Notes: generated by a model not told the origin, from the letters alone. 64,000 nucleotides of DNA from Pseudoalteromonas sp. (GCF_018402495.1 NZ_JAGYIU010000003.1:523417-587416), one strand, 5' to 3'. Counted from the stretch's first letter, positions 44,336 through 56,169 are shown. Program-made: numbers and translations.

Positions 44336-45805
44336 CTAAGATTTATTGCGGTTTTCTTTACTAAACGCGCGAATTTTACGTTTTTGCGACAGGGTGACTT
44401 TATTAGTGCGCCCTGCAAATGGGTTATCGCCTTCTCTAAATTCAATTTTGATTGGCGTACCCATAATTTTTAGCGCTTTACGGTAGTAGTTCATTAGGTA
44501 GCGTTTGTAGCTATCAGGTAAATCATGCACTTGGTTACCGTGAATAACGATACGCGGCGGGTTATAGCCCCCAGCATGGGCGTATTTAAGCTTAACACGA
44601 CGACCACGAACTAGCGGCGGCTGGTGATCAGCTTGTGCCATATCCATAATACGGCGTAGCATTGCTGTGCTTATACGCTTAGTTGCAGATTCGTACGCTT
44701 CATCAACGGATTCAAATAAATGGCCAACACCGGTACCATGAAGGGCAGAGATAAAATGTAGGCGGGCAAAATCAATAAACCCTAAACGACGATCAAGCTC
44801 AGTTTTAATACGATCTTTTACGTAGTTATCTAGGCCATCCCACTTGTTAACGGCAATAACCAGTGAACGACCTGAGTTAAGCGCAAAACCTAATAAGCTT
44901 AAATCTTGATCAGAAATACCGTCGCGGGCATCAACAACAAGTAGCACGACGTTACAATCTTCGATTGCTTGCAGTGTTTTAATCACCGAGAACTTCTCGA
45001 CTACGTCGCTTACTTTTTTACGTTTACGCACACCCGCTGTATCGATAAGAATATATTCTTTATCGTTTCGGGTCATTGGTATGTAAATTGAATCGCGAGT
45101 TGTGCCAGGCATATCGTAAACAATTACACGGTCCTCACCTAGTATACGGTTAGTAAGGGTTGACTTACCAACATTAGGGCGACCAATAATAGCCAGTTTT
45201 ATTGGTTTATCAGCAAAGGCTTGGTGATCCGTATCATCTTCTTCACCTTCTTGATATAGGTCGATAAGCTCTTCATCGTCATCGGCTACATCTTCATCAA
45301 GTGCGGCAAGTTCTGCAATAACAGGCTGAAGCGTTTGCTCAAGTAGTAAGGTAATACCACGGCCATGAGCGGCAGCAATATGATGAACCTCGCCAAGCGA
45401 CAACTGATAAAATTCAGCACAGTTTGAGTCAGCATCAATACCATCGGTTTTATTAGCAACAACAAAGCTTTTCTTTTCTTGCTTACGTAAGTGATTAGCA
45501 ATAGCTTGATCAGCCACAGTCATACCTACACGAGCATCAACTAAAAATAAAACAATATCTGCTTCTTCAATGGCGAGTAATGACTGATCAGCCATTTCGG
45601 TTTCGATGCCTTCTTCTGAGCCATCAATACCGCCCGTATCTACCACGATAAATTCAAAGCCGTCATAATTTGCTTGGCCATATTTTCTATCACGCGTTAA
45701 GCCTGGAAAGTCGGCAACGAGTGCATCACGGGTACGTGTTAAACGGTTAAATAATGTGGATTTGCCCACATTGGGTCGCCCTACAAGAGCGATCACGGGA
45801 AGCAT
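44336..45805 (-). CDS. der: Ribosome-assembly GTPase Der (EngA)
   Basis: A 489-residue GTPase with two tandem G domains, needed for 50S subunit maturation. The first P-loop is [16 protein letters not shown] (residue 8 on), the second [18 protein letters not shown] (near 207). VNKWDG and NKTDG are the specificity motifs, and the C-terminal KH-like domain has [20 protein letters not shown]. An acidic linker ([19 protein letters not shown], about 172-190) sits between the G domains, as in other gammaproteobacteria. It follows bamB, but a terminator between them suggests separate control. Confidence 0.97.
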   Translation of the reverse strand: MLPVIALVGRPNVGKSTLFNRLTRTRDALVADFPGLTRDRKYGQANYDGFEFIVVDTGGIDGSEEGIETEMADQSLLAIEEADIVLFLVDARVGMTVADQAIANHLRKQEKKSFVVANKTDGIDADSNCAEFYQLSLGEVHHIAAAHGRGITLLLEQTLQPVIAELAALDEDVADDDEELIDLYQEGEEDDTDHQAFADKPIKLAIIGRPNVGKSTLTNRILGEDRVIVYDMPGTTRDSIYIPMTRNDKEYILIDTAGVRKRKKVSDVVEKFSVIKTLQAIEDCNVVLLVVDARDGISDQDLSLLGFALNSGRSLVIAVNKWDGLDNYVKDRIKTELDRRLGFIDFARLHFISALHGTGVGHLFESVDEAYESATKRISTAMLRRIMDMAQADHQPPLVRGRRVKLKYAHAGGYNPPRIVIHGNQVHDLPDSYKRYLMNYYRKALKIMGTPIKIEFREGDNPFAGRTNKVTLSQKRKIRAFSKENRNKS

Positions 45806-45830
45806 AAACTACCTCTTTAAAAAACAACAA

Positions 45831-45853
45831 AAGGCTTCGCAGTGCGAAGCCTT
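45831..45853 (-). terminator. Rho-independent terminator after bamB
   Basis: AAGGCTTCGCA (45831-45841) and TGCGAAGCCTT (45843-45853) form an 11-bp stem with a T-rich tail on the minus strand (TTTGTTGTTTTTT). It lies between bamB and der. Confidence 0.85.
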
Positions 45854-45898
45854 ACAAAAAATAATTAACTATTAGTGCCTTACACTAATAGTAGTCAG

Positions 45899-47077
45899 TT
45901 AGTTTGGTATTTTTACCGCGCTAACTTCACCATCGCGGGTGTATAAAATCAATTTATCGTCAGCGACAACAGGCTCAACAAAAAAACCTGAACTGTCAAA
46001 GTCTTCACGAGATACTAGCTCGCCAGTGTCTTTATTTAACCAATGCAAATTGCCTTCTTGATCACCTAACGCTAAATAATCACCGGCAACCGCTGGGCCT
46101 GTTAAGTACCAGCCACGTAGAGCGGGTTGGCTCCAACGTTCAATGCCCGAATCTTTATCAAGTGCGTAAACAACCCCGTTACTGTCTACAACATAAATCG
46201 TTTGCAAATCCATGCTAATTTCACGGTAGCTACTATATTCACGCTTCCACACAACATTACCTGAGCGAATATCAACAGCCGATAAGTTACCGTTGTATGC
46301 AATTGCATAGGCAAATGCGCCGCTAATAATTGGCTGGGTGTCTACATCTACTAAACGTTCAAATTCCGACGCACCTTTTGGTACTGCAATTTCTGCACTC
46401 CATGCAGAGTATCCGTTTTCTGAGATTAAAACGCTTAGTTTACCAGTTTCAAGTCCAACTAATACGCCACCATTAGCGACTACTGGCGAACTTTGACCGC
46501 GTAAGGTAAGTGCTGGCACTTCTTGCTCAAAACGCCAACGCTCTTCACCCGTATCTGGATGTAGAGCAAGTAACTTACCTGATGCTAAATTAACAAAGAT
46601 TAAGCCATCGCCTGCTGCCGGTTTAGAAAGCGATTCACCGGGTACTTTCTTTCGCCATACTTCTTTACCAGTTTCACGATCAAGTGCCACTACATAGCCG
46701 TGTTCAGAGCCTACATATATTTTACCATAGGCTTGTAATAAACCACCTGATAATCTTGCACTATCGTTATCGCTCCAGGGCAAAAATGACGTATCTTTAC
46801 GTACGTCGGTTTTCCATAGTGTATCGCCATTATCAACGGATAAGGCTTCTACTTGTCCTTCGCGGCTAGCCACATAAACTGTTCCTTTATGAACAGCGGG
46901 TGAAAGGCGAGAGAAATAATGTTCCACACCATTGCCAATAGACTCTTGCCATACGATTTCGGTTTTAAACTGGTTAACGATCTCAGGAAGAACGAGTTCA
47001 TCTTCATCATCACTTGATGAGCACCCCATGAGCGTTGCCATGCAAAGTGCAAGGGTGGCGGTTGTTATTTTTTTCAT
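45899..47077 (-). CDS. bamB: Outer-membrane protein assembly lipoprotein BamB
   Basis: A 392-residue eight-bladed beta-propeller lipoprotein that helps BamA insert outer-membrane proteins. The lipobox ATLMGC gives Cys19. PQQ-like repeat units recur (GYVVALDRETGKEVWRKKV, LLALHPDTGEERWRF, GNLSAVDIRSGNVVWKREY), typical of BamB. The length fits. It follows yfgM by 10 bases in the conserved hisS-yfgM-bamB order, so it is probably co-transcribed with them. Confidence 0.95.
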   Translation of the reverse strand: MKKITTATLALCMATLMGCSSSDDEDELVLPEIVNQFKTEIVWQESIGNGVEHYFSRLSPAVHKGTVYVASREGQVEALSVDNGDTLWKTDVRKDTSFLPWSDNDSARLSGGLLQAYGKIYVGSEHGYVVALDRETGKEVWRKKVPGESLSKPAAGDGLIFVNLASGKLLALHPDTGEERWRFEQEVPALTLRGQSSPVVANGGVLVGLETGKLSVLISENGYSAWSAEIAVPKGASEFERLVDVDTQPIISGAFAYAIAYNGNLSAVDIRSGNVVWKREYSSYREISMDLQTIYVVDSNGVVYALDKDSGIERWSQPALRGWYLTGPAVAGDYLALGDQEGNLHWLNKDTGELVSREDFDSSGFFVEPVVADDKLILYTRDGEVSAVKIPN

Positions 47078-47087
47078 GCCTAAAACC

Positions 47088-47708
47088 TTATGCCGCTGGG
47101 CTAGTTACTGCTAGGTCATCTAACTTAATTTGTAATAGAGGATTGCTGGTTAATCCACCGGCATCAACTGCGGCTTGATAAGCCACGCGTGCTTGCTCTT
47201 TATTGCCTTGTTGAGTGTAAATATCACCTTTTAATTCTGCAACATTTGCATTAAATGCTTCTGGCAGCGGTGAGTTTAACGTGGTTAATGCCTCATCGTA
47301 TTGTTGTTGCGCAATTTGCACACGCGCTAAACGCGTAGTGGCAATCGCTTTTAATTGAGCGTTATTTACATTTGATACAATCCAACTTAGCTTTTCATTT
47401 GCTATATCTAATTTTTGTGCATCAACCGCTTCTTTTGCAGCAACAAATGCCGCTAACGTGGCGTACTGAGTGTCTTTATTTTCGCTGATAAAGGTATCAG
47501 CAGAGGCTAATACGTCATCACTTTCAACAAGCTTAGTGTAGGCATCAGATGCTTGCTCTGCCGTGGTTATTTGGTTTTGGTTATACGCTTTCCAGCCGTA
47601 TAAACCACCTAAACCAACAATAACACCTAGCGCAAGTGATAGGCCGTTTTCACGAAAAAAGCGTTTAATTGCTTCTGCTTGTTGTTCTTCTGTTGAATAA
47701 ATTTCCAT
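47088..47708 (-). CDS. yfgM: YfgM-family periplasmic chaperone/Sec-associated protein
   Basis: A 206-residue protein with a single N-terminal transmembrane helix (about 20-40, GLSLALGVIVGLGGLYGW) and a TPR-like periplasmic domain. It helps secreted proteins on the SecYEG-PpiD side. The opening EIYSTEEQQAEAIKRFFREN is typical. It lies between hisS (44 bases upstream) and bamB (10 bases downstream), the usual gene order. Confidence 0.9.
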   Translation of the reverse strand: MEIYSTEEQQAEAIKRFFRENGLSLALGVIVGLGGLYGWKAYNQNQITTAEQASDAYTKLVESDDVLASADTFISENKDTQYATLAAFVAAKEAVDAQKLDIANEKLSWIVSNVNNAQLKAIATTRLARVQIAQQQYDEALTTLNSPLPEAFNANVAELKGDIYTQQGNKEQARVAYQAAVDAGGLTSNPLLQIKLDDLAVTSPAA

Positions 47709-47752
47709 GCTTACCTCTGTTAAAGCGCTTTACTCGCTGCGCTTTATGTAAT

Positions 47753-49033
47753 TTAGCTATTAATTAGTTCAGCAAGTAGCGCTTTAGCGTGTTCTAATTC
47801 TAATGTGACTTGTTCTTTACGCTCACGCAAATACTTAATGGTCACAACGCCTTGCTCTAATTCATCTTCACCGATAATAACCGCGACTAATGCATCGCTT
47901 TTATCAGCACGTTTTAATTGTTTTTTAAAGTTACCACCGCCAGCATGCACCATTACGCGTAATCCGGGTACATCATGACGTAACGTAGATGCAATAATAG
48001 GTGCTTGAATGCTGGCTTTGTCGCCCATGGCTGCTAAATATACATCAGCACTACGGCGTATGTCACCCACACATTCAAGTGCTTGAAGCAGTAAAACTAG
48101 GCGCTCTAATCCCATTGCAAAACCAACTGCTGGGGTTGATTTACCACCTAATTGCTCAACTAAGCCATCATAACGACCACCGGCACATACAGTACCTTGT
48201 GCGCCTAAGCTATCGGTTACCCATTCAAATACGGTACGGTTATAATAATCTAAACCACGTACTAGCTTTTCATTAACCGTGTATTTGACGCCTGCTGCAT
48301 CTAATCGTTCACATAAATTTTCAAAATGTTCTTTTGATTCAATATCTAAATGCTCAGATAATTTTGGCGCATCGACTAGAATTGCTTGTATATCTGGATT
48401 TTTAGTATCAAGAACACGCAGTGGGTTAGAGTACATACGACGTTTAGAATCTTCATCTAGTACGTTGGTATGTTGTTCTAAAAAGGCGATTAAGGCATCA
48501 CGATATTGAGCGCGCGCTTCATTTGAGCCTAATGAATTAAGTTCTAAACGCACATGCTCGCTTATGCCAAATGCTTCCCAAAGTTGTGCCGTGAGTAATA
48601 TCACCTCAGCGTCTATGTCGGCGCTGGCAATACCAAAGGTTTCTAAGCCGAATTGATGAAACTGACGGTAACGACCTTTTTGTGGGCGCTCATGGCGAAA
48701 CATCGGGCCCATGTACCAAAGGCGTTGTTCTTGATTATATAACAGGCCATTTTCATTACCTGCACGTACACACACTGCTGTCCCCTCAGGGCGCAGAGTT
48801 AAATTATCACCGTTACGATCGGCAAAGGTGTACATTTCTTTTTCTACAATATCGGTTACTTCACCAATAGAGCGCTTGAATAGGTCGGTTGATTCTACAA
48901 TTGGAAAACGAATTTCTTGATAACCAAACGATGATACGGTCTCGCGTAAAATGTGCTCTACTTTCTGCCAAACTTGCGTATCGCCTGGCAGGCAATCGTT
49001 CATACCGCGAACTGCCTGAATTTGTTTTGCCAC
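47753..49033 (-). CDS. hisS: Histidyl-tRNA synthetase
   Basis: A 426-residue class II aminoacyl-tRNA synthetase that charges tRNA-His. [12 protein letters not shown] opens the protein. [13 protein letters not shown] (motif 2 region), [35 protein letters not shown] and [16 protein letters not shown] are family hallmarks. The anticodon-binding domain follows from about residue 330. The length fits. It is first in the hisS-yfgM-bamB group. Confidence 0.97.
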   Translation of the reverse strand: MAKQIQAVRGMNDCLPGDTQVWQKVEHILRETVSSFGYQEIRFPIVESTDLFKRSIGEVTDIVEKEMYTFADRNGDNLTLRPEGTAVCVRAGNENGLLYNQEQRLWYMGPMFRHERPQKGRYRQFHQFGLETFGIASADIDAEVILLTAQLWEAFGISEHVRLELNSLGSNEARAQYRDALIAFLEQHTNVLDEDSKRRMYSNPLRVLDTKNPDIQAILVDAPKLSEHLDIESKEHFENLCERLDAAGVKYTVNEKLVRGLDYYNRTVFEWVTDSLGAQGTVCAGGRYDGLVEQLGGKSTPAVGFAMGLERLVLLLQALECVGDIRRSADVYLAAMGDKASIQAPIIASTLRHDVPGLRVMVHAGGGNFKKQLKRADKSDALVAVIIGEDELEQGVVTIKYLRERKEQVTLELEHAKALLAELINS

Positions 49034-49217
49034 TGATAAATCCTAAATCTGTTTGTATGCAGTCTGAGACTGCAATCACGTAAAACTAAAAATCGACCCT
49101 GCATTATAACCTTAACTGTAAGGTAATTGCGAGTGTAGCGGTGTGTATGTAATTTGTACTACGTTATGAGGTTGCTACTAAAAAAGTCAATTAAATGCAT
49201 ATTGCTGCGAGTTTAAA

Positions 49218-50336
49218 TCAATCGACAATTTTTATGTCGATAGGGGTTTGTTTTTGCTTTTGCTCGATAAAATCGCGTACATAGCCTTCGAGTTGATCAA
49301 CAATATTATTGTTATCAATACGGGCTTTTTGGCGTTCACCATTTATGTATAAGCCTGAGCGACGGTTTGCACCAGCAAGGCCTATATCACTCACTAGCGC
49401 TTCACCTGGGCCATTAACCACACAGCCAATCACTGACACAGAAACCGGTTCAATAATATCTTCTAGACGTTCTTCAAGCTGGTTCATGGTGCTTACCACA
49501 TCAAATTCTTGGCGTGAGCAGCTCGGACAAGCAATAAAGTTAATACCACGCGAGCGAATACGCAGTGATTTTAATATATCAAAGCCAACTTTTATTTCTT
49601 GTACAGGGTCTGCCGCTAATGATACACGTAATGTATCACCAATGCCCTCGGCAAGAAGCATACCTAAGCCAACAGCTGATTTTACAGAGCCTGAGCGCAT
49701 GCCGCCAGCCTCAGTAATGCCTAAATGCAGTGGCTGGTCGATTTCTTTAGCAAGCAAGCGATACGCGCCTACCGCTAAAAATACGTCTGATGCTTTTACC
49801 GAGATTTTAAATTGATCAAAGTCTAAGCGGCGTAAAATATCTACGTGGCGCATTGCCGATTCTAATAAAGCCTCTGGGGTGGGTTCACCGTATTTTTCTT
49901 GCAAATCGCGTTCAAGTGAGCCGCCATTTACGCCTATTCGAATGGGAATGTTATGCTCACGGGCCGAATCAACAACCGCTCTAATACGCTCTTCGCTGCC
50001 AATGTTGCCTGGGTTGATACGTAAACAATCAACACCGTATTTTGCTACTTTTAATGCAATGCGATAGTCAAAGTGAATATCGGCGACAAGGGGGATCGAC
50101 ACTTGTTCTTTAATACTTTTAAATGCCTCAGCAGCATCCATAGTCGGTACTGATACGCGAACAATATCAGCACCAGCGTCCTGAATAGCTTGAATTTGCG
50201 CTACAGTGGCATCAACGTCCATCGTGTCTGTGTTGGTCATCGATTGCACGGCAATAGGTGCACCATCACCAATAGGAACATTACCCACATTTATACGGGT
50301 GGATTTTCTGCGTTTGATAGGAGATTCTGAAAACAT
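49218..50336 (-). CDS. ispG: 4-hydroxy-3-methylbut-2-enyl-diphosphate synthase
   Basis: A 372-residue Fe-S enzyme of the MEP isoprenoid pathway, converting MEcPP to HMBPP. N-terminal [20 protein letters not shown] begins the TIM barrel. The [4Fe-4S] ligands are Cys270 and Cys273 ([11 protein letters not shown]) and Cys305 ([10 protein letters not shown], with the following Glu). The length fits. It begins 5 bases after the rodZ stop, so the two share a transcript. Confidence 0.97.
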   Translation of the reverse strand: MFSESPIKRRKSTRINVGNVPIGDGAPIAVQSMTNTDTMDVDATVAQIQAIQDAGADIVRVSVPTMDAAEAFKSIKEQVSIPLVADIHFDYRIALKVAKYGVDCLRINPGNIGSEERIRAVVDSAREHNIPIRIGVNGGSLERDLQEKYGEPTPEALLESAMRHVDILRRLDFDQFKISVKASDVFLAVGAYRLLAKEIDQPLHLGITEAGGMRSGSVKSAVGLGMLLAEGIGDTLRVSLAADPVQEIKVGFDILKSLRIRSRGINFIACPSCSRQEFDVVSTMNQLEERLEDIIEPVSVSVIGCVVNGPGEALVSDIGLAGANRRSGLYINGERQKARIDNNNIVDQLEGYVRDFIEQKQKQTPIDIKIVD

Positions 50337-50341
50337 CGCGA

Positions 50342-51214
50342 CTACTCTGCTAATGGTAATTTAAATTTAGCTAAACGGTTTCTGGGAAAGGCTGAAATAT
50401 CAACTGGCTCACCATTTAGGGTAATATTAACAACATGATGCTTACCTAATACTACTGAAAAAGGCGCTACTCCAGTTAGTGTCATTTCATAGCCTGCTTT
50501 TTTTACTCCAAAAGCCACTTTGTCATCGTTGGCATCATGAATCTCTACCCAACTCTCATCGTTAAACATCATAACAATAGTGCTTAAATCATTGTTCTCT
50601 GGTGCACTGGCGTTTTGCGTATCATTCACTGGCACGGCTTGAATTGTTGGCTGCTCAATTTGCAATACTTGATTGTCTAACTCTTGCGAAGAACCACTGC
50701 TATCAGAGTGAGTTTCTTCAGTTTCCTCGATTAGCTGTTTCGCGTCTTGTTGCAGATTATTGAGCGAATTATTAGTATTTATTATTGTTTTAGTATTTTC
50801 GTCTATGAGTGTCGTATTTTGCCACCACCATACGGCAGAAGAACCAATAACAATAGCTAATATTAAATAGCTTACAATCATTAATCGGCTATCGTGTGCT
50901 TCTTGTTCTGTACGACGCGAAAAGCTTTGCATATCAACAAATTTATCTGGATCATTAAACGTAGGTAGCATAGCCAATATAGGACTGCTATCAATATCTA
51001 ATACACGGCAATAATTTTTTATATAGCCTTTTGCAAATGTTTTTGCACCTAAAGAACGATATTCGTCATTTTCAATATGCTGAACTTGTGATTCAGTTAA
51101 TTTTAATAGCGAAGCAATAGTTTTAATACTGATATTTGCATTTTCTCGATGCGTTTTTAGTATGTGTCCTACAGAGGATTCTTCGCTTTGAGGTTGTATA
51201 TTATCTTCTTTCAT
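50342..51214 (-). CDS. rodZ: Cytoskeleton protein RodZ
   Basis: A 290-residue bitopic membrane protein that links MreB to the cell-wall machinery. The N-terminal helix-turn-helix (about 15-80, [33 protein letters not shown] split across it) is followed by a transmembrane segment near 113-131 ([19 protein letters not shown]), a variable acidic linker and a C-terminal DUF4115 domain (about 210-285, [16 protein letters not shown]). Its start overlaps the pilF stop by 4 bases. Confidence 0.92.
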   Translation of the reverse strand: MKEDNIQPQSEESSVGHILKTHRENANISIKTIASLLKLTESQVQHIENDEYRSLGAKTFAKGYIKNYCRVLDIDSSPILAMLPTFNDPDKFVDMQSFSRRTEQEAHDSRLMIVSYLILAIVIGSSAVWWWQNTTLIDENTKTIINTNNSLNNLQQDAKQLIEETEETHSDSSGSSQELDNQVLQIEQPTIQAVPVNDTQNASAPENNDLSTIVMMFNDESWVEIHDANDDKVAFGVKKAGYEMTLTGVAPFSVVLGKHHVVNITLNGEPVDISAFPRNRLAKFKLPLAE

Positions 51215-52695
51215 AATAAGTATGAGTCTGGGTCCACTATTAAGAGTTTATGTCCTGGCTTGAGCGCTATATCTGGACTTAATTTATTCCACCGTATTAA
51301 TTGGTCAATCAATATTTTATTTTGAGTGGCAATGTTATTAAGGGTGTCATCAGCTTTGATTTCATAAAATATATTTGGATTATTTAAATATATTTTTTGT
51401 CCGCCTACTATACGATCTGATTCTTTTAAATTATTCCATTGCAAAAGTTTTTTTAGTTTAACATTGTATTGTAACGAAATACTAAAAAGGTTTTCTCCGG
51501 GTCGAATAATATGGAACGGTATTGTTATGTCTTCTAGTATCGGGTTAAGTAATTTATGTTGTAACTGATTACTTTTTTTTCTTGTATCCTCTGGCTCTTG
51601 CCTCTTATTAGTTATCTCTTTTGAAGCTATATCTGGCTCGTTAAATACTACCTGATTTTTTGTTTTAACTGATTTATATGTTGTTTTTTCTTGGGTGTTT
51701 GGCTCAATTAAGTTTGATTGGGGCTCACCAAAATAGATAGTTTTGAAATCGGTGTTGTTATCTATTGAGCTATCAGTGCTCACTTCGTTTATAGTATTCT
51801 TTTTTCGAACAATCTTTATCTTAGGTTTGATAATGGCTTGATTGTTTTTACTACTATTTCTTTGTAATTCATTAAGTTGTGCTTGGCGATATTTTTCACT
51901 CAGCACTTCAAATTCTGTTTGTTTAATTTGGTTATTAAGAATAGCATTAGCTTGAACACTATTTGGGTAAGTTTGTAAAATAGTAGCCGCAATTTTCTCA
52001 GCTTCTTCTATTGCGCCCATGCGTTGTTTAATTAAATAGTTCAGTAATAATGCTCGCGATGAAACCTGTGCACTATCTTCATAGCGCTTTAATAAGTTAC
52101 TGGCTTTGTATAAGTCACTTTTTGCGTAATACAAAGCAGCTAAACTTATAAGTGTTGAGGCTCTTTGTGAACTGTGATTCAGTGCTTGTTGAAAATAGCT
52201 CTCTGCGCTGGTGAAGTCGTTAGACTCAATGGCGCACAGGGCTAAGTTTTCATAGCTTTGCGCAACACGAATATAACTAGGTACTTCAATGGCTTTTAAA
52301 AACTGTTCTGTGGCGCGATCATACTCATCAATACTACATAAAAACGTACCGTAGTTATTTAGGGTATTCGGATCGTCTGGTTTAATAGCTAGCGCTTTTT
52401 GATAAGCCTTGTCGGCGAGTGCGTTTTCACCAACTTGTTGATAATAATACGCTAGAGAATAGTGAACTTCGGGTAAGTTAGGGGCGTATTCAGCGGCACG
52501 TTCTAGGTTATACTTTGCTTGAGAGTTATTACCTGTCTTGAGGTACTGTAATGCTAAAGCAATACGCGTGCGAGCTGCGCCATTATTGTTGAGTTTGTTT
52601 TCTGGAACAGGCTTATTACTGCCGTTATAACTGTTTTCAGTAACACAACCACTCAAAAGTAGTGTTGATAGTGCTAAAGCAAGTAAAGATCGCAT
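51211..52695 (-). CDS. pilF: PilF/PilW-type pilotin lipoprotein with two C-terminal LysM domains
   Basis: A 494-residue lipoprotein; typical PilF proteins are about 250. The lipobox LLLSGC gives Cys17. TPR repeats span about 30-260 (YNLERAAEYAPNLPEVHYSL, PDDPNTLNNYGTFLC), as in pilotins that help the PilQ secretin assemble. After a low-complexity basic/polar linker (260-395), two LysM modules follow: IRPGENLFSISLQYNV near 398 and IKADDTLNNIATQNKI near 448. LysM domains bind peptidoglycan, so the protein could tie the pilus secretin to the cell wall. It overlaps rodZ by 4 bases. The linker has an AT-rich composition unlike its flanks. Confidence 0.85.
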   Translation of the reverse strand: MRSLLALALSTLLLSGCVTENSYNGSNKPVPENKLNNNGAARTRIALALQYLKTGNNSQAKYNLERAAEYAPNLPEVHYSLAYYYQQVGENALADKAYQKALAIKPDDPNTLNNYGTFLCSIDEYDRATEQFLKAIEVPSYIRVAQSYENLALCAIESNDFTSAESYFQQALNHSSQRASTLISLAALYYAKSDLYKASNLLKRYEDSAQVSSRALLLNYLIKQRMGAIEEAEKIAATILQTYPNSVQANAILNNQIKQTEFEVLSEKYRQAQLNELQRNSSKNNQAIIKPKIKIVRKKNTINEVSTDSSIDNNTDFKTIYFGEPQSNLIEPNTQEKTTYKSVKTKNQVVFNEPDIASKEITNKRQEPEDTRKKSNQLQHKLLNPILEDITIPFHIIRPGENLFSISLQYNVKLKKLLQWNNLKESDRIVGGQKIYLNNPNIFYEIKADDTLNNIATQNKILIDQLIRWNKLSPDIALKPGHKLLIVDPDSYLL

Positions 52696-52807
52696 TACTT
52701 TGTCTCTTTATTTATTTCTATAGACCCTATCTTACCTAAAAGCTTTTGTGTTGCATCATTTATTTAAAAATAAACGACTTATCACAAAAGCTCTAGATTA
52801 GCAAATA

Positions 52808-53938
52808 TTAGGCGTGATGAATGTTAACTGAGATTTTGTTATCGTCGCGCATTTTCTTTTTTGCCATGCGTTTAGTGCGGTCAACTACATCACCAGCTAA
52901 TTGACCACAGGCAGCGTCAATGTCGTCCCCTCGTGTGCGACGAACAATACAGGTAATGCCTGCAGCTTGTAAAACTTTAGAAAAACGGTCAATTCGGCTG
53001 TTGCTAGACCGTGTATACTCATTCCCCGGGAATGGATTAAATGGAATAAGGTTTACCTTAGAGGGCGTACCTTTTAGGGTTTTAACCAGTTCATGTGCTT
53101 GGTCGGTGCTGTCGTTTACGCCGTTAAGCATAACGTATTCAATAGTCACATCTTTATTAGCTTTTGAGCCATCGATATAACGACGACAGGCTGCTAAAAA
53201 CTCTTCAATTGGGTATTTTTTATTAATAGGCACTAAAATATCACGCAGCGCGTTATCAGGTGCGTGAAGTGAAATGGCCAGCGCAACGTCGATTTTTTCT
53301 TTTAGTAAATCAAGCGCAGGTACTACACCTGAGGTACTTAATGTTACGCGGCGCTTAGATAAACCAAAGCCCCAGTCGTCCATCATCAGTTCCATAGCCG
53401 GTACTACATTTTTAACGTTAAGTAGTGGCTCGCCCATCCCCATCATAACGACGTTAGTGACAGGGCGTTTTTCACTGTTGCCATCAAGGCCAATGTCTTT
53501 GGCTACACGCCATACTTGGCCAATAATTTCAGACACTTTTAAGTTACGGTTAAAGCCTTGTTGTGCCGTTGAGCAAAAAGTACATTCCAGTGCACAACCC
53601 ACTTGAGACGATACACATAATGTGGCGCGATCTTTTTCAGGGATCCAAACAGCCTCTACTTCTTGGCCGCCCTCAAGTACGAGTGCATATTTAATTGTAC
53701 CGTCGCTGGCTTGCTGGCGAACTGAAATTTCAGGTGCAACAATTTCACACTCATTTTTAAGCTTTTCTTTTAGCTTTTTGTTGACGTTGCTCATGTCGTC
53801 GAAATTATCTACGCCAAAATGATAAATCCATTTCATCACCTGATCGCCACGAAATGGCTTTTCACCGAATGATACAAACAACTCTCGCATTGCATCTCGG
53901 TTTAAATCTAATAAGTTAATCTTTTTTTGCTCGGTCAT
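52808..53938 (-). CDS. rlmN: Dual-specificity RNA methyltransferase RlmN
   Basis: A 376-residue radical-SAM enzyme that methylates C2 of A2503 in 23S rRNA and A37 of some tRNAs. The cluster ligands CxxxCxxC are Cys115, Cys119 and Cys122 ([12 protein letters not shown]). The second catalytic cysteine is Cys344 in [22 protein letters not shown] and [14 protein letters not shown] are also characteristic. The length fits. It opens the conserved block 112 bases upstream of pilF. Confidence 0.96.
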   Translation of the reverse strand: MTEQKKINLLDLNRDAMRELFVSFGEKPFRGDQVMKWIYHFGVDNFDDMSNVNKKLKEKLKNECEIVAPEISVRQQASDGTIKYALVLEGGQEVEAVWIPEKDRATLCVSSQVGCALECTFCSTAQQGFNRNLKVSEIIGQVWRVAKDIGLDGNSEKRPVTNVVMMGMGEPLLNVKNVVPAMELMMDDWGFGLSKRRVTLSTSGVVPALDLLKEKIDVALAISLHAPDNALRDILVPINKKYPIEEFLAACRRYIDGSKANKDVTIEYVMLNGVNDSTDQAHELVKTLKGTPSKVNLIPFNPFPGNEYTRSSNSRIDRFSKVLQAAGITCIVRRTRGDDIDAACGQLAGDVVDRTKRMAKKKMRDDNKISVNIHHA

Positions 53939-54063
53939 GTAACAACCTCAATCGGTGGCGGTGATGGTAAAAATTTACAAGGGCGAATTGTACACAATTT
54001 ACCCACTATAATCATTAAGTAAAATATCAAAAATGAGATAATTAATACTTTAACTAATGACTA

Positions 54064-54087
54064 AAAAAGGGCCCGAAAGCCCTTTTT
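54064..54087 (-). terminator. Rho-independent terminator of ndk
   Basis: AAAAAGGGC (54064-54072) and GCCCTTTTT (54079-54087) form a 9-bp stem around CCGAAA. Read on the minus strand it ends in a T-run. It lies 22 bases after the ndk stop. Confidence 0.88.
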
Positions 54088-54109
54088 ACTTTTGCTTAGC
54101 GCGTTCGTA

Positions 54110-54541
54110 TTAACGAGTACGTGGGCAAAGTTCTTCGTCAGCGAAGAAGTACGCGATTTCGCGAGCAGCAGATTCAACAGCGTCAGAACCGTGAACCGCA
54201 TTTTCGTCGATGCTATCAGCGTAGTCTGCACGTAAAGTACCTGCTAGCGCTTCAGCTGGGTTAGTTGCACCCATGATTTCACGGTTTTTAAGAACAGCGT
54301 TTTCGCCTTCAAGAACAGTAACCATTACAGGGCCAGATGTCATGAAAGAAACTAAAGCGCCAAAGAAAGGACGCTCGCTGTGCTCTGCATAAAAACCTTC
54401 CGCTTTTTCTTTAGAAAGGTGAACCATTTTAGCGGCAACAATTTTAAGACCCGCAGTTTCGAAACGGTTGTAGATTGCGCCGATGTGATTTTTAGCCACT
54501 GCATCAGGTTTTACGATTGAAAAAGTACGCTCTAAAGCCAT
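54110..54541 (-). CDS. ndk: Nucleoside diphosphate kinase
   Basis: A 143-residue enzyme that balances NTP pools by phosphate transfer through His117 ([14 protein letters not shown]). The opening [18 protein letters not shown] and [13 protein letters not shown] are family hallmarks. The length fits. It lies upstream of rlmN in the usual order but ends in its own terminator. Confidence 0.97.
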   Translation of the reverse strand: MALERTFSIVKPDAVAKNHIGAIYNRFETAGLKIVAAKMVHLSKEKAEGFYAEHSERPFFGALVSFMTSGPVMVTVLEGENAVLKNREIMGATNPAEALAGTLRADYADSIDENAVHGSDAVESAAREIAYFFADEELCPRTR

Positions 54542-54805
54542 CTTTGTGCTCCAATAATTTAAATAAAAGGTTGAATATTAACGGGCGCGAATTATACGCG
54601 TTTTAGTGAAAAAAACCTAATTTATTATACTTTACTAAATATTTTAATTTACTAACCTTAATTTATGAACTAGATACACTATTTTTACGTTTATTATATG
54701 TTTATAATTTTTTATTATATTGTTTGTATGATCTAAAACTTTTTATACATTCACAAAAAAAACCACAAGTACGTAGAGTGCACGTGCAAATATTAAGGTA
54801 ATAAC

Positions 54806-56128
54806 ATGTTTTTTAATCAGAAGTTAAAAAGTCAAATTGCTGATTTGCAAAATAAGCTCTCAGCTAAAGAGCAAATAAAACAAAGCCTTGACAGTGAAAT
54901 GCTCGTACTTGAGTTGAACCAGCATGGCGCTATTATAAGTCAGAACAAAAATTTTCAACGCACATTTAATTATTCTGATGAGCAGCTCCTTAACCAAAGC
55001 ATATTAAATTTTATTCCAGAAAACTCCCGTAATAACCCCGATTTTATTGCTTTTAAAAGTGCAGTAAGTCGTTGTGAGCATTACGCAGGCGCTATTCAAT
55101 TTGCACATTCTGATCAAAAACGCGATTGGCTACGTTGTATTTTGCATCCCATTAAAGATGAAAACGGCAAATTTCAGTATTTAACTTTACACTGCACTGT
55201 TCTTACCAAAATAATCGAAGCATCAAGAGAAAACGAAGGTTTAATTAAGGCGCTAAACCGCTCTATGGCGGTGATAGAGTTTCAACCCGATGGCATCATC
55301 TTAAAAGCAAATGATAACTTTTTAAAAGGCACGGGTTATAAACAAGAAGAAATAGTTGGGCAGCATCATCGTATATTTTGCACCGATGATGAAGCGAATT
55401 CCGATCAGTACAGCACATTTTGGAAACGTCTAGGGCAAGGTGAATTTGTGGCGGGCCGCTTTAAACGTATTAATAAGCATGGCCATATAGTGTGGTTAGA
55501 AGCGTCATATAATCCTATTTTTAATGAGGCTAATGAGCTCTATAAAGTAGTTAAATTTGCTACGGTGATCACTGAGCAAGTTCAAAGAGAACTCGCTATA
55601 GAGGAAGCGGCAAGTATTGCACACAGTACGTCTATTGAAACAGATAATAATGCTGACAAAGGCGCTAATGTTATTAATAAAACAGTACAAGTTATGGATG
55701 AACTTGCAGTACAAATGGAACAAGCAGGCGAAGAGATATCTGCACTAGACAAGCAATCACAGTTAATAGCCAGTATTGTTCAAAGTATTAGCAGTATTGC
55801 AGATCAAACTAACTTATTAGCGTTAAATGCTGCAATTGAAGCCGCTCGTGCAGGTGATCAAGGGCGTGGTTTTGCTGTTGTTGCTGATGAGGTTAGGCAA
55901 TTAGCTTCAAGAACGTCCAAAGCAACAGAAGAAATTGTTGACGTGGTGCAACAAAATCAAAATTTGACCCAGTCAAGCGTTACTGCTATTGAGCAAGGTA
56001 AGCAAAAAGCCCAGCAAGGGTTGGTGCTGTCAAACGAAGCTGGCTTAGTGATGACTGATATTAAAAAAGGCGCGCAGCAAGTTGTTGATGCCGTTAGCCA
56101 GTTTTCGAATCAATTAAAAAATAATTAA
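54806..56128 (+). CDS. Soluble PAS-PAS methyl-accepting chemotaxis protein
   Basis: A 440-residue chemoreceptor without transmembrane segments. Two PAS domains (about 30-150 and 155-270) are followed by a signalling hairpin whose tip reads [20 protein letters not shown] (about 332-351) and [17 protein letters not shown], the CheA/CheW-binding region. A short N-terminal coiled coil ([18 protein letters not shown]) precedes the first PAS. It probably senses an intracellular redox or ligand cue; FAD or haem binding cannot be told from the sequence. Monocistronic. Confidence 0.9.
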   Translation: MFFNQKLKSQIADLQNKLSAKEQIKQSLDSEMLVLELNQHGAIISQNKNFQRTFNYSDEQLLNQSILNFIPENSRNNPDFIAFKSAVSRCEHYAGAIQFAHSDQKRDWLRCILHPIKDENGKFQYLTLHCTVLTKIIEASRENEGLIKALNRSMAVIEFQPDGIILKANDNFLKGTGYKQEEIVGQHHRIFCTDDEANSDQYSTFWKRLGQGEFVAGRFKRINKHGHIVWLEASYNPIFNEANELYKVVKFATVITEQVQRELAIEEAASIAHSTSIETDNNADKGANVINKTVQVMDELAVQMEQAGEEISALDKQSQLIASIVQSISSIADQTNLLALNAAIEAARAGDQGRGFAVVADEVRQLASRTSKATEEIVDVVQQNQNLTQSSVTAIEQGKQKAQQGLVLSNEAGLVMTDIKKGAQQVVDAVSQFSNQLKNN

Positions 56129-56155
56129 CCTTATTGCTATTGAAGGAAAACTTTG

Positions 56156-56169
56156 ATGATCTTGATCAA
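56156..56169. promoter_or_regulatory. FNR/EtrA-like site upstream of trhP
   Basis: ATGATCTTGATCAA matches the FNR consensus TTGATNNNNATCAA at 9 of 10 defined positions. It lies 95 bases before the trhP start at 56265 and 27 bases after the chemoreceptor stop. Confidence 0.5.

Noticed and set aside
49309..49815. 168-codon frame on the plus strand
   Set aside because: Lies entirely antisense to ispG, whose catalytic motifs are intact; composition is that of a shadow frame.
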